Shown here: in pieces, positions 34,989-46,126 of the stretch
How positions within the stretch are numbered: position 1 is the first letter of the stretch
Layout: each line of letters starts with the position of its first letter
Source: Elysia chlorotica
Lineage: Eukaryota; Mollusca; Gastropoda; Plakobranchidae
Assembly (NCBI GenBank): GCA_003991915.1
Contig: RQTK01000165.1
Coordinates: 420,906-484,905 of the forward strand
Length of the DNA stretch: 64,000 bases
Reading direction: 5' to 3'
Made by a program: the position numbers and the translations under genes
The notes under the pieces: generated by a model
Told to the model about the DNA's origin: nothing
The model's input: only the letters and a program-made list of their open reading frames with translations
The model's database searches: none

Positions 34989-35214
34989 CCCCTCGAGAAT
35001 CATTATTCCAGACTTAGGGACTTAGGAGACGGAGTATTTCATCGCTATCTAGTCTTGTCATCTCAGCTGAGCTAATGTTGTTGTGATAGCTGAGAATACA
35101 ATCTTGATTGGATTTTCATCGCTGGGAGTCTTGAGTTATGGACAGGGTATTCTGCCGCGGCGTCAATGTGTCAAGCCTTATGATTCGCAATACATCTGAT
35201 TCTTCCTTGCATCT

Positions 35215-35400
35215 GGGGGCCGAGGTGGCTGAGTAGAAAAGCGCTCGACTTTTAGACCCTGGTTATATCCCCGATCGGACCGTGTTGTTATCGACTGCTT
35301 GTATCGATGTCAGCCTGTCAGTATAATGTGACCGAATGAGACAGGGGCATCTAAGTTCTTTCTTGGACACCTATCTCTTGCAAATTCTAATTGCCTCTTT
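35215..35400 (+). mobile_element. SINE copy inside duplicated unit A
   Basis: GAGGTGGCTGAGTAGAAAAG (good A box), a degenerate B box (CCTGGTTATATCCCC), then CAGTATAATGTGACCGAATG and AGACAGGGGC. The tail is lost. Confidence 0.7.
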
Positions 35401-35445
35401 TTGTCAATTCTCCCAGCTTTCCTCCCCCCCAGTATAAAATCGTAT

Positions 35446-35910
35446 CTACTGCTCCCCTCAATAATCATTATTCCAAAATTAGGAGACGAAGTATTTTATC
35501 ATTATCTCGCCTTGTCATACCAGCTGGGCTAATGTTGATGTAATAACGGAGAATACATTCTTGATTTGATTCTCATCGCTCGGAGGCTTGGGTTCGGGGT
35601 AGCGGATTCTATAGCGGCGGCGTTCATGTGTCAAGCTTTATGGTTTGCAATGTATTTCATTCATCCTTGTGTCACTGTCTGGGGGACAAGTTGGTTGAGT
35701 GCTAATTGACTTCTAAACGGCGAATATCTGGTTCGATCTCTGATTGGGTCATCTTCCTACCGACTGGTTGAATCAATGTCAGTATAATTTGACCAGCCTG
35801 GACAGAAATTCTGGCGGCATCCTCGTTCTTTCTATTGTGGGAGCGCTTAAAATTGGCAGACTTTGGTCTATCAACAAGTCCTCGAAATAACATAGTTGCA
35901 GACGTTGAAC
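35446..35910. repeat. Duplicated ~450-bp unit, copy B (empty site)
   Basis: A paralogue of 34811-35445, at roughly 80-85% identity by eye. It lacks the SINE at the equivalent position. Confidence 0.85.
35680..35910 (+). mobile_element. SINE copy inside duplicated unit B
   Basis: GACAAGTTGGTTGAGTGC (A box), ATCTGGTTCGATCTCTGAT (B box), CCGACTGGTTGAATCAATGT (core), then TTGGCAGACTTTGGTCTATC and CAGACGTTGAACGTTTTGAA (tail). It keeps more of the tail than its partner in unit A. Confidence 0.7.
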
Positions 35911-37234
35911 GTTTTGAAACCTACAAATTGATAAAACACACTCGCATGAAATCGTGAGTTTTTTCGTGGCGGATTCTGTAAAGACGTCCATAATAATAAT
36001 AATGTCGAACTGTATAACTCTTTGATTGATCTATATACAGCTTCGTCCGATCACTGCTGTTGTTTCAGGTTTATTGGGATTTTAAACAGATCCCATTGAC
36101 TCAAGGGCACAACAGAATCTCACCCAATCGTGATTTCAACTCGTCAACTTGTTTTTTCTCTCCTATTTATGTGCCTCATTTATCTGCAGTTACAATTCCG
36201 TAAGCTTCTCTTACATTCCTGTGGCTCTGATAAACTCTGAAGAGCTCTCGTTTTGTTATGTAACTACGCCTCAAAACTAAAAAAAATATTTCCTGTATAT
36301 TTGTAATAATAATGATGTACTGATTTGACTCTACATCTAGTTCATCGTGCGCTTTTAAAGTAATGCATCTTTAATCAAGACGTAGGCCTACTTGGCATTA
36401 TTCGAAGTTCTTTTTATCTCTAACCTAGCTATTTCACGGCCTTTTGAGTCCCCTTCTTCAATACCTCTATCCTATGCCGCCTTTCATCCTCCGTTTTCTC
36501 CAGAGCTCTTAAATCATCAACTATTCATGGTATGAGCCAGCCTCAATTCCGTACGTCGATCGGAATTAACTATCTGAACTGGGGAATCAGTAGGAAAGAA
36601 AACGTCTCCTGGGATTTTTGCTGAGTCTTCGCTTGGTCCTGACCAATCCTCCAGCTAATGTCAGCTTACCGAGTGCAATGTTGCCGCTGCTATAGATCTA
36701 CACTGGATGCAAAGCTTCGGAATAAGAACTGATGATCCAAATCAACGTAATCTCTGCAAAGCCAGAGGAAATGCTTCGTTTCTTATATAAATATTGTTTC
36801 TTGATTGCTTCCTATGTTGAGGATTTTCTCGGTCACTGTCTCTCTCCATACTGCTATCTCCGTCTCTCTGCTTCTCCGTCTCTCTGTCTCTATCGTTGAC
36901 TCTATCTGAATGTTTTCCCGTCACTGCTTGTCTCTGTCTTCTTTCTCCCTCACTGTATCTCCAGTCTTCTTACCTCCATTCCCCCTTTTTCCCTGTGTCC
37001 ACCCATTTTTTGTCCACCTCTCTGTCTCAAGAAACCATACTTATTTCATTCCAACCTAATGCCCCTAGTTAATGTACGAGACAAAACTTTTTTGTTCAAT
37101 TATAATTTTCACCTTAATAGCGACCCCTCTCTTATCATTGTAGCCTTAATTTTGTTTATTTATATACCTAAGTGAATCAATGCAGACGTGGAACATAAAT
37201 TATAATCATTCTACTGTGGTTTTTGCTCAACCTC
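35911..37234. other. Unassigned sequence
   Basis: A pyrimidine-rich stretch occurs at 36830-37030. No recognised gene or mobile element. Confidence 0.35.
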
Positions 37235-37512
37235 TAGTGAGGGCCAACTGGTGCTCGTGTTAGAGCGTTGTTCTCCCAATCGGGAGGTTCGGCATTTCGA
37301 AACTCACGATCTTTCAAAATTTATTTGTCCAATTTTGGCCCCTACAACTTCAGTTGGTATTAGTATAAAGACCACATAAGGCAAGGATTCTGGTATGCGC
37401 GTAATGTTTCATGTGTGGCAGAAAGTAAAATTGTCAGACGCCAGTCTTGGGGCCTATCCACAATATAGCCTATATAGCGCTGACGTTGGACGTTAATAAA
37501 ACCAATCACTCA
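37235..37512 (+). mobile_element. Near full-length SINE copy
   Basis: Head GTGCTCGTGTTAGAGCG with a B box at GGCATTTCGAAACTC, body CAGTTGGTATTAGTATAAAG, GGATTCTGGTATGCGCG and ATGTGTGGCAGAAAGTAAAA. The tail has TCAGACGCCAGTCTTGGGGC, CCACAATATAGCCTATATAG, CGTTGGACGTTAATAAAACC and CACTCACTCA. It is one of the best copies for defining the family. Confidence 0.85.
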
Positions 37513-37755
37513 CTCAAGCCCCACCCCAAGTCCTAGTTTCGGTTTCCCTTTGTCGTGTCAGCCTGCACCAGTCGCAGCGGAGCTATCAGTTCAGACAGCA
37601 ATCGGTGCGAAATGTTCGAGAATCGGGATTAGAGGTATAAACTTGCATCTTTCAGACAATCCTTGCAAAGCCGCCCCCTCCCTCTCTGACTGTCTGTCTG
37701 TCTGTCTGTGTGTATGCCTGCCTGTCTTTCTGCCTGTCTCTAGCTCATTCCCCCT

Positions 37756-37757
<2 letters not shown>

Positions 37758-37810
<53 letters not shown>

Positions 37811-37824
37811 CCCCCCCCCCCCCC
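37758..37824. repeat. (CT)n then C17 homopolymer
   Basis: About 24 CT units followed by 17 C. An impure CTGT stretch (37690-37740) lies upstream, again in CTGT-then-CT order. Confidence 0.95.
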
Positions 37825-38639
37825 TTGCCCAATCTCTGGAATCCTTTACCTTTATCTTTCCGTCTTTTCTAAACCTCCCAGACGGCTCAGTCTCTGCCAG
37901 ACAGCATTAGTCTCTCCGTCATTATTACACCGCCTGCGCCATGTTATTACTTTCTCTCTTTCTTTGTCCCCCTATGTGTGCCTCTGTCTCCGACTCAGTC
38001 TCTGGGATGCAGGCGAGTTTTCAGCAACATAACTGTCGCCTTATTTCCAAATGTATGATGCCCCCAGAGCGAACCTTTTTTTCGCGGAGGTTGAGCGGGT
38101 TTTTCCTATTCTGGATCCTCCATTCATGGATTGCGAGCTCCGGCTTGAATGAGCCTGTCAGGTCGTCAGACGAAGCTCCCAGGGCGTGAGTGGGTGGGTG
38201 AGAGGGAGAGAGAGATAGATAGAGAGGGAGAGGGGGGGGGAGTCAGACAGACATGGGGACACAGTGGTACAGAGAAAAACAGGGAGAAGAAGACCTAGAC
38301 ACACAAAGAGATGCAGACACAGAGACATATAAACACAGACAAAAAGAGATACACTCACAGACAAAGAAAGAGAGACTTAAAGAGGAAAGAGAGACAGTGG
38401 CACGGAAAGAGGCAGAAGGAAACAGATAGACAGAGAGATACACGGAAAGAAGTATAGAGTGACAGCGAGATCGAAAGTGATAGACAGACATACAGACCGA
38501 GGGGTGAAGAAGGCTTCGGGAAGGGGAGGGGGGGGGGAAGGCCAAGACAAAAAACACATAGGGATAGAAAAGTAAGTGATAGACAGACATAGAACATAGC
38601 AACATAGCATATACGGGATAGAAAATAAGAGACAGAAAG
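37825..38639. other. GC-richer patch and degenerate purine-rich sequence
   Basis: The patch at 37980-38190 holds no recognised motif. From 38190 an imperfect GA/CAGA-rich sequence begins. All long minus-strand frames at 38158-38783 derive from that low-complexity sequence. Confidence 0.45.
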
Positions 38640-38683
38640 GAAGGAAGCAAGGCAAAGAGAGATAGAGATAGAGATAGAGAGAA

Positions 38684-38718
<35 letters not shown>

Positions 38719-38776
38719 AAAAGAGAGAGAGAGATAAAGTAAGCAAGAGCTTGAGAGAGAGAGAGTGAGAGAGTGC
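38640..38776. repeat. Imperfect (GA)n tract
   Basis: GA repeat with GATAGA, GAAAGA and GTGAGA variants. Confidence 0.9.
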
Positions 38777-38937
38777 ATCTCATCTGAGCAGATTCAGCAA
38801 ACTAGCTCAATGGTGATCGATGAGCTTTATGTGGGGAGATTAGACCCAACCCATTCATCCCCTTCCTCTCTTTTACTGTTTACCCAAAACTTAGGTTCTA
38901 ATCTAGCGAACAATGAACAGATCTCCCCATGCCCCCC

Positions 38938-38974
<37 letters not shown>
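38938..38974. repeat. (CTGT)n microsatellite
   Basis: About 9 CTGT units. Confidence 0.95.
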
Positions 38975-38975
<1 letters not shown>

Positions 38976-39039
38976 AAGATTGTTTTGTGATGTGAAATCG
39001 AGTGGAGCGGGATGAGATTGATTGTTTATTTGCTTTTCA

Positions 39040-39275
39040 TGTAGCGCACAGTGTAGGGTATATTGTGGACAGGATCCAAGACTTACGTCTGAATATTTTA
39101 CGTGTTGCCACAGAGAGAAAGGGCGTGGAGACCTAGACTCAAATTGACACCAATCCAAACAGTATGGGACCAAGTCAGAGAATACTTGTTCGACCAATCT
39201 TGGGTCTCGAACCGGGGATTTCCCGATCGGAAGACCAACGATGTGCAATTTGAACCAGTTAGCCCCGGCCTGCGA
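39040..39275 (-). mobile_element. SINE copy
   Basis: Plus-strand order: ATTGTGGACAGGATCCAAGA (tail), TACGTGTTGCCACAGAGAGA, TTGACACCAATCCAAACAG (core), GGTCTCGAACCGGGGATTTC (B box complement), GGAAGACCAACGATG (head). Confidence 0.8.
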
Positions 39276-39365
39276 TGAAATCGAGGGAGATAGAGACAAG
39301 CAGACAGATAAACAGACGTAATGACACGGGCAGAGAGACAAAAAATAAGTCACACAGAGTAGTTG

Positions 39366-39612
39366 TAATAGTTGAGTTGGTTTAACGTCCAACGTCTGCA
39401 CTACATAGGCAATATTGTGGATGGGCACCAAGACTGACGTCTGACAATTTTATGTACTGCCACACACGAGACAGGGCGGGGATACCATGACTCCTGTCTC
39501 AGCCAGTCACATTAAACTGACACCGACCCAACCAGTAGGGGGCGATATCGTCAGGGCTTGAACCACGGACCTCCTGCGTCGAAAGCCGATGTTCTACCCC
39601 AGGGCTACCAGG
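39366..39612 (-). mobile_element. Full-length SINE copy (family reference)
   Basis: On the minus strand: GGGGTAGAACATCGGCTTTC (head), GTGGTTCAAGCCC (B box), CTACTGGTTGGGTCGGTGTC, TGGCTGAGACAGGAGTCATG, ATCCCCGCCCTGTCTCG, GTGTGGCAGTACATAAAATT, GTCAGACGTCAGTCTTGGTG and CCACAATATTGCCTA. The end is a hairpin-forming GTTGGACGTTAAACCAAC plus TCAACT. It is about 245 bp long. SINEs are transcribed by pol III and moved by a partner LINE; which LINE is not shown here. Confidence 0.88.
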
Positions 39613-40002
39613 TCACATATATATTTACATGACATGACATATATATTATGTATGATAGATAGAAAGGAGAAAAAGTAAAAGAGATGGATAAGTTTGTATG
39701 TTCTATAGCAAAGGCCCGTTATTACTGAATCCCATCTCTCTACCTGGAGTTTTGACCACATGCCAAGCATGCAACAGTTTCTGGGTGACCGTGCCACTGG
39801 CAACGAGAATATTTATTTTAGCATCATTAGGGTAACACCACGAAAATTCAACCACTACAACATGTTTTTAAAGTAGGGAGCTTCTTTGATCAACCGTGCC
39901 CAGGTTCAAAGGAATGTCTTAAGTCAACGTCAGAGTTTTAAATACAAGAAACGCAGAATCTAATAATGATACTATCTTTTTTGCTGGAGACTGATTTTTT
40001 TT

Positions 40003-40130
40003 AAAGCGGGAGAATTGGCACATGTGGTAGAGCTTTAGGTTCCCAACCGGAAGGTCCGCGGTTCGAAACCCATGACCTGCTAATTATATTTCTGCTCTTT
40101 CGTCCCCTACTGGTTGGGTCAGTATTATAT
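40003..40130 (+). mobile_element. SINE 5' half
   Basis: Head CATGTGGTAGAGCTTTAGG, B box CCGCGGTTCGAAACCC, then CCCTACTGGTTGGGTCAGTA. It breaks off into an AT/TA dinucleotide run and CG/GT alternation at 40125-40170. Confidence 0.75.
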
Positions 40131-40237
40131 ATATATATATAATATATCGCGCGCGCGCGCGTGTGTGTGTATGTCATTGCTCTGATGACATTTGACACTA
40201 CGTTATGACATTTCTGGAACTGCAATGCACCTTCAGG

Positions 40238-40547
40238 AAATATAGATTAACGCTTTGCTTCCATTCACGTTATGTCTGATAGCATTCCAACGGTAAGAAC
40301 CTAATGCTAAACTGTAAGATTAATACGCCCCCTTACATCTGTTTCTCAGCGAAGACACCTGTAGACAAACTGTCGAAATGCGCCAGTTTTGTAAATATAG
40401 ATTAACGCTTTGCTTCCATTCACGTTATGTCTGATAGCATTCCGACGGTAAGAACTTAATGCTAAACTGTAAGATTAATACGCCCCCTTACATCTGCTTC
40501 TCAGCGAAAACACCTGTAGACAAACTGTCGAAATGCGCCAGTTTTGT
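40238..40547. repeat. 155-bp perfect-period tandem duplication
   Basis: Copies 40238-40392 and 40393-40547 differ at about four bases (for example TTCCAACGG/TTCCGACGG). No frame spans both. Confidence 0.95.
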
Positions 40548-41091
40548 CTTTTATCAAACCATTGCCCTCTTTCTGAAGTGCCATTTTATGGGAATTTTCT
40601 CCACTTGCAAGTGCGCACTATGTCAAACCATCACGCTCTTTGTGTAATTTCCAAGGGTATTTTCTGCACCTGTAACACTAAGTTTAGAGCAAAATGCTTT
40701 GTGCTTTATTATTATGTTTTCTGATCACGTTTTACAGAATATTTAAATAAGGAAAAATACATTGACGTAATTTTCTTGGAATCTTTCACTCTGTTTCCCA
40801 GTTTGTGTTATGTATCTAGTCCTCTCTAAAAAAAATTATGCTTTGATCTATTTTTATTGCGTAATCTTTCATTTTATTCGGCATTTTTAGTCTTTGAAAT
40901 TTCCATCATTTTTGAAAAAGCATTATTTCCCTGTTTCGTTTTTGTTTAAAGCCTCTTGCGCCTTGAAAAAAGAGCATACACAGTGACGGGTGCTCAGCAT
41001 TTATCCCACCTGTACAAGATTTTGTTGCTTCCTGTCTCCCATATAACATTAACCAATAAATGAGATTTTAGTTCCAAGTCTCTTGGGCTGA

Positions 41092-41093
<2 letters not shown>
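40548..41093. other. Unassigned AT-rich sequence
   Basis: No recognised feature. Confidence 0.35.

Positions 41094-41128
<35 letters not shown>
41094..41128. repeat. (CA)n microsatellite
   Basis: About 17 CA units. Confidence 0.95.
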
Positions 41129-41132
<4 letters not shown>

Positions 41133-41637
41133 TAAATATAGTAATCCTGATCCGCAGCGCACATCAAACCGAGATCGAATATTATAAACACATTTTTGAT
41201 CAGCGGTAAAAGAAAAGTACCTCGCAAAGCTAAAAGGTCAAGTGGTATTTTACTACAGGAGGTGTTCCTTCGATATTAAACTTTGCTCTTCATATTTTTT
41301 TCTCTAAATGTACAAAGCATTTGCTTTATTTACTTTAGACCACTAGAGTTTCCCGCACTGTCCACGCCCCACAGTTTTTTTTTAGCATTTTGTTTGTTGA
41401 GATAGCAATGGGTGTGCTATATATGGTACCACTAGAGATTTTTTGTACTTCAATCCCTGCGAATCGGTTCTAATACCTGCTTCTGGTCTTCAGGTGTTTT
41501 ATGTTTATCCCATTCTATCTCTCTGTTCGTGAAACACACAGTTAAAGGTCACCATATTTATAACCTACGATTCAGCTTCATAAACATTTTGGTGAGTTAA
41601 AAAACAACAACCAAAGTATCCTTCTCTCTGAAAAAAA

Positions 41638-41690
41638 AACAACAACAAACAACAACAACAGCAACAACAACAACAACAACAACAACAACT
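41638..41690. repeat. (CAA)n microsatellite
   Basis: About 17 imperfect CAA units. Confidence 0.93.
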
Positions 41691-41924
41691 ATTGTTTGGC
41701 GAGAGAAAGCAAAAAATATCTCTTAGTTTGTCTCCTAGGTTCTTAAGAAGGGTACTGCTTCAGGCGTACGATCTTGCGTTTGCCCTGGGGGTTCCACTCC
41801 AGGGCTTTCCAAGTGTGTGGCCCATCCAGTCCCATTTACGCGTTTTGAAATCTGCCTCGATATGTATTTGCTTTGCTCTGTCCCACAGTTCTATGTTTGA
41901 TATAACATTATACCGTCACCTAAT

Positions 41925-42340
41925 AAGATGATATGATACTTTATGAATCTCTCAAGGGGACATAAAAAATTACACGCCCAACAATACAATTCCCACACAC
42001 AAAAATATAAAAAAGTAATAAGAAAATAAAAATACGCACATATATAAATCTTGCAGAAAGAAAGGTCTATTGACAATTTTCATATGGTGTACATCACGAT
42101 AAGAACTAGGGAAGCAATGATCTAAATTCAGAACCGGTAACCGCATTAGCATCAAGCAGGTAAACGTATACACGACCAGTAGCTCCCAGCATGAACGCTG
42201 CGCTACGCCGAATCCTCCCCAATGCGTGTTGACAATCGATAAACTCCGGCAGTTTCCGGTGAGCAAGAATAAATTAGAGTCCTTGCGACCACCAGGACCA
42301 TATCGACAATGAAGACGATGGAAAATCTCTATCGACATCC
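41925..42340 (-). mobile_element. LINE 3' end (untranslated tail)
   Basis: On the minus strand the end reads CCCCTTGAGAGATTCATAAA followed by GTATCATATCATCTTATTAG, the short-repeat tail of an L2/CR1-like non-LTR element, similar in style to the end at 13218-13262. Upstream sequence contains no clear RT, so only the 3' UTR can be claimed; its 5' boundary is a guess. Confidence 0.5.
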
Positions 42341-42375
42341 AATCATAACTCTACGGAATCAATGAGCGTCAAGAA

Positions 42376-42564
42376 AGGACCGAAATCCGACATATAAATT
42401 AATGTTTGCCTGATCGTGGCCTCGAACCGTGCACCCACCTACCGAGTGAAAGCCCAATGCTCTGCCTCTTACGAAAACTTGCATCTTGTAATATTTTGAA
42501 AAGCCTGGGGTTAATATAGGCTATGCGACCCATACGACCATAATGGATATCACAATCATGCCCC
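42376..42564 (-). mobile_element. SINE head, left arm of inverted repeat 3
   Basis: It is complementary to 42624-42813, with one indel and about 85-90% identity by eye. It carries TCGAACCGTGCACCCACC (B box complement) and CAATGCTCTGCCTCTTACG (A box complement). Confidence 0.85.
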
Positions 42565-42623
42565 GTCGTCCAATCATAGCTCTACGGAATCAATGAGCGT
42601 CCAGAAAAAAACTCCATGCCAAA

Positions 42624-42960
42624 GGGGCATGATTGTGATATTCGTCATAGTCGTGTGGTTCACAAAGCCTATTATTAACTCCAGGCTTTGCAAAATTTTA
42701 CAAGATGCGAGCTTTCGTAAGAGGCAGAGCATTGAGCTCCCACTCGGTAGGTGGGTGCACGGTTCGAGGCCACGATCAGGCAAACATTAATTTATATGTC
42801 GGATTTCGGTCCTAGTTAGTTGATTCATTGTCAGTTCAGTTTAACGTGGCTTGCAGAAACATTAATCATCGTATCTCCACACTACCCCTGTGTGACAACA
42901 CAAAGTGTGCCAGACTTTAGTCTTACATAATGCTCCTCCTAGGGAACTTTTGAAACATTG
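42624..42960 (+). mobile_element. SINE copy whose head region is the right arm of inverted repeat 3
   Basis: AAGAGGCAGAGCATTGAGC (A box), GGGTGCACGGTTCGAGGCC (B box), then GTTGATTCATTGTCAGTTCA and CTGTGTGACAACACAAAGTG (body). It ends in a decayed tail near 42950. The matching minus-strand copy at 42376-42564 holds only the head and upstream flank. Confidence 0.75.
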
Positions 42961-43030
42961 AAACCTAGAGAGATCTTCACTTCTAAAGAGAACGCTTCCC
43001 AGTTCGTTCTATAGAGGAGGAGGAGGGAGG

Positions 43031-43279
<249 letters not shown>

Positions 43280-43340
43280 AGACCCTGGGGATCATATATG
43301 GCTTCTACCCAGGTGTCCACTGTGGTGCATGTGAACTAGC

Positions 43341-43810
43341 TAGCCCAGGTGCGTGCGGACAATCGATAGTGCCCACCAGTGTCCGGTACTCAAGGACAAA
43401 TTACCTCCAGGCCTTTAGAATACAGATAATTTACAAGAGGGAGCTGGTGCTAGTGATGGAGCATTAGGCCCCCAATCGTGAGACTTTCGGTTCGATCCGT
43501 CTACCAGTCAAAATTTATTAGATTTTAATTTTTTTCAGTCTAATGTGACCAACCAAGACAGTTATCCATGTTTTCCCACACAACGTCTCTGGCAGGCAGA
43601 AAATGAACTTGTCAGACGTTACTTTGGAGACCTGTCGCCCATCCAATAGGCTCTATCTTTGGAACTTAGGAAACGTTGAAACTAGAAGCGTTCTTTTCTG
43701 GCCCACGTTAACTAACCAGCCTACCCTTCCAGGTGCGTGCGGACAATCCATGCTGCCCAGCAGGGCCCGGTACTCAAGAGCGAATAAGCCCCAGGTCTCT
43801 CAATATTTTA
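43341..43810. repeat. ~75-bp direct repeats flanking a SINE
   Basis: CCAGGTGCGTGCGGACAATC...CGGTACTCAAG occurs at about 43346-43415 and 43730-43800. The SINE at 43438-43690 lies between them. At about 70 bp the repeats are too long to be target-site duplications. Confidence 0.8.
43438..43690 (+). mobile_element. SINE copy
   Basis: GGGAGCTGGTGCTAGTGATGG (head, first 20 bases diagnostic), TTTCGGTTCGATCCGTC (B box), CAGTCTAATGTGACCAACCA, ACACAACGTCTCTGGCAGG, TTGTCAGACGTTACTTTGG and GAAACGTTGAAAC (tail). Confidence 0.75.
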
Positions 43811-44989
43811 AGCACAGGCGGAGACCCCTGGACTCTACCGCCACACCAGAGCCCACGAGACAACACTGCTTAGTCTCTTGGACACCGCACTAAAGGTTTT
43901 AACCCAGTGTGTGTGCTGCATCAATACTTAAGTTTGCCTTGGCAACCTGCGGAGTCTCTTAATCTATAAAAAAAAGTATATATTACTTGTATTAGTATTT
44001 ACATTTGTCTTTCAATATGTTTATAGCTGTAATATGAAATACATATACATGTATTTCTAGACATGAAAGCTATAATCTACGTCAAATTAAATTAGCACCC
44101 CCCCCCCCCGGGGGCCCCCTTCCACACACACACACACTCACACACACACACACACACTTATTTTACTCCCGGATGTAATGTAGCTTTTAAAAAAAAACAT
44201 GTATTTCTATGCCTGGCTTATATTTTGAAACTCATTACATTACAATTTTACTATGGCCATGCATGATTTTCTTTGTGAAGCAAGTATGAATGTCAGTTTC
44301 TGCAGCGTGTTTTTGTATTGGTGCCTTAAAACATCGCATTAAATAATCATAACAATTATTTTTCAAGTTATCTTAGATATTCATGGCACAACAAAGTTAA
44401 TTTTCCATGTTAAATCAGAAAAAAGGTTTGCACTTTTAAACAAGACATGAAGTGTCTGCTAATTTTAATTGGAACTCTTCAAATGAACATATTTTTAGAA
44501 CGTTATTCCAACAAATTGAGATTTTTATGGCGTGCAATTCAACTATCTGTTAAGGTATCTTTTATATTGACGAAATTTCAATTTGCTATTTCAAAAATAA
44601 AAATGAGAGTCGTTTGGCTTTTGATCAATAATATATATCATTTATATTTTTTGGAAACCTTTTACACAGACAAACTGTGAGAACATTTTTGAAACAAATT
44701 TGTACTGTCTTTTGAACTTCAGATTAGTTTGTGATCCCCGTTTGATGTATTGATTTTCTCCTGGCATCTTTAAGTTTAAAGCTTTAGCTATATTGTAAAA
44801 TAACACCCTGTTTATGCAACAAGGAATATAAATTTTCTGTAAATGAAACCATGTATTACGGACAGGTGAGATTGTTAAGAAAAAGAAAACGAAGCACGTT
44901 GAGAAGAAAGGTGGATGAGGAGGAGAAAAAAAAGAAGATAACGACGAAGAGGAGGAAGAAGCAAAAAAATAGAAAAAGAAGAGAAAGAA
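43811..44989. other. Unassigned AT-rich sequence with C9-G5-C run and (CA)n
   Basis: A C/G homopolymer patch (44098-44121) and a CA run (44125-44158) are present. A short open frame at 44447-44680 has no motif. Confidence 0.4.
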
Positions 44990-45113
44990 AAAGAAGAAGA
45001 AGAAGAAGAAGAAGAAGAAGAAGAAGAAGAAGAAGAAGAAGAAGAAGAAGAAGAAGAAGAAGAAGAAGAAGAAGAAGAAGAAGAAGAAGAAGAAGAAGAA
45101 GAAGAAGAAGAAA
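44990..45113. repeat. (GAA)n microsatellite
   Basis: About 40 GAA/AGA units; poly-Arg, poly-Phe, poly-Ser and poly-Leu frames arise from it. Confidence 0.98.
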
Positions 45114-45336
45114 AAGAAAGAAGGAAAAGAGGATAAGAAAGTACATGTGGCAATGAGAAGAGATAGTGAAAAGGGAGAAGTAGATGAAGTTGAGAAAGAG
45201 ATGGTGATAAGAGAGAAAAAAGCCCAAAACAAAATTAATGTTGTTTTTATCTTGCTCATTCTCAAAATAATGTAACAAGATGAACAAGATGTAGATCTAG
45301 TGGTTTTTTCTTTCCCTTTTGGTTTGACACAATATA

Positions 45337-45380
45337 GCAGCAACAATAACAACAACAACAAAAACAACTGCAGCAGCAGC

Positions 45381-45435
<55 letters not shown>

Positions 45436-45465
45436 GCAACAACAACAACAACAACAAAAAGACCA
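45337..45465. repeat. (CAA)n microsatellite
   Basis: About 40 units with a few CAG variants; poly-Asn, poly-Cys, poly-Val and poly-Leu frames arise from it. Confidence 0.97.
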
Positions 45466-45990
45466 CAACAACCAAAAACGGTTGCTGATATTTTTTCCTT
45501 GTTAGATTTTTCAAAAAAGGTTGCACTGACATTTCTGTTACTTTGTGTATTAAAAATAAAAGATAAAATATAAAGGAATCTGGAGGCAATGTTGTGTGTG
45601 TGAATGTGTGTGTCAGTGTGTGTAGTCAAATTATCACTGGGCATGGCTTGCTCTGGCAAGGGGCTTTCTAGGCCAGCCTTAACATTTGTCACTCACAAGG
45701 CAAGGTTCTATTAGAATGGCTAGCCGTATACATCTATCTTTTACGGGCTTCTTTTAATCAGTATCTAGTGGTATAATTAGCTGCCACTGTCTATATATTA
45801 ATACGTCTATCATGTCTATTTATACATACTCATGTCTGTCTATGCATATATCTGTCTGTACATTTATATATATGTCTATGCGTTTGTCTATCGCTCTCTC
45901 CATCTCTGTGTTACGACTATCTAATCATCTGTCTCTCTGCCTGAATGACTGATTTTATTTCCATCTCTGTCGTTCCTGTATCTCTGTCTG
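45466..45990. other. Unassigned sequence
   Basis: A degenerate GTCTAT/ATGTCTGTC-rich stretch starts near 45790. No gene seen. Confidence 0.4.
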
Positions 45991-46073
45991 CCTGTTTGTC
46001 TGTCTGACTGTCTGTCTGCCTGTCTAACTGTCTTTGTTTGTCTGCCTGTTTGTCTGTCTCTGTCTGTGTGTGT

Positions 46074-46123
<50 letters not shown>
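45991..46123. repeat. Compound (CTGT)n-(GT)n-(CT)n microsatellite
   Basis: Imperfect CTGT units, then a short GT run, then about 22 CT units, in the usual order. Confidence 0.95.

Positions 46124-46126
<3 letters not shown>

Larger units (their letters stand above)
34811..35445. repeat. Duplicated ~450-bp unit, copy A (with SINE insert)
   Basis: The sequence TATCTACTGCTCCCCTC...ATCATTATTCCA, then AGGAGACG(G/A)AGTATTT and TGTGTCAAGC, recurs at 35446-35900. Copy A is split by the SINE at 34837-34988. Both copies end in a diverged SINE. Confidence 0.85.

Noticed and set aside
44642..45692. 315-codon minus-strand frame and its neighbours
   Set aside because: Dominated by poly-Phe, poly-Leu and poly-Cys from the GAA and CAA arrays; the non-repeat parts contain no domain.
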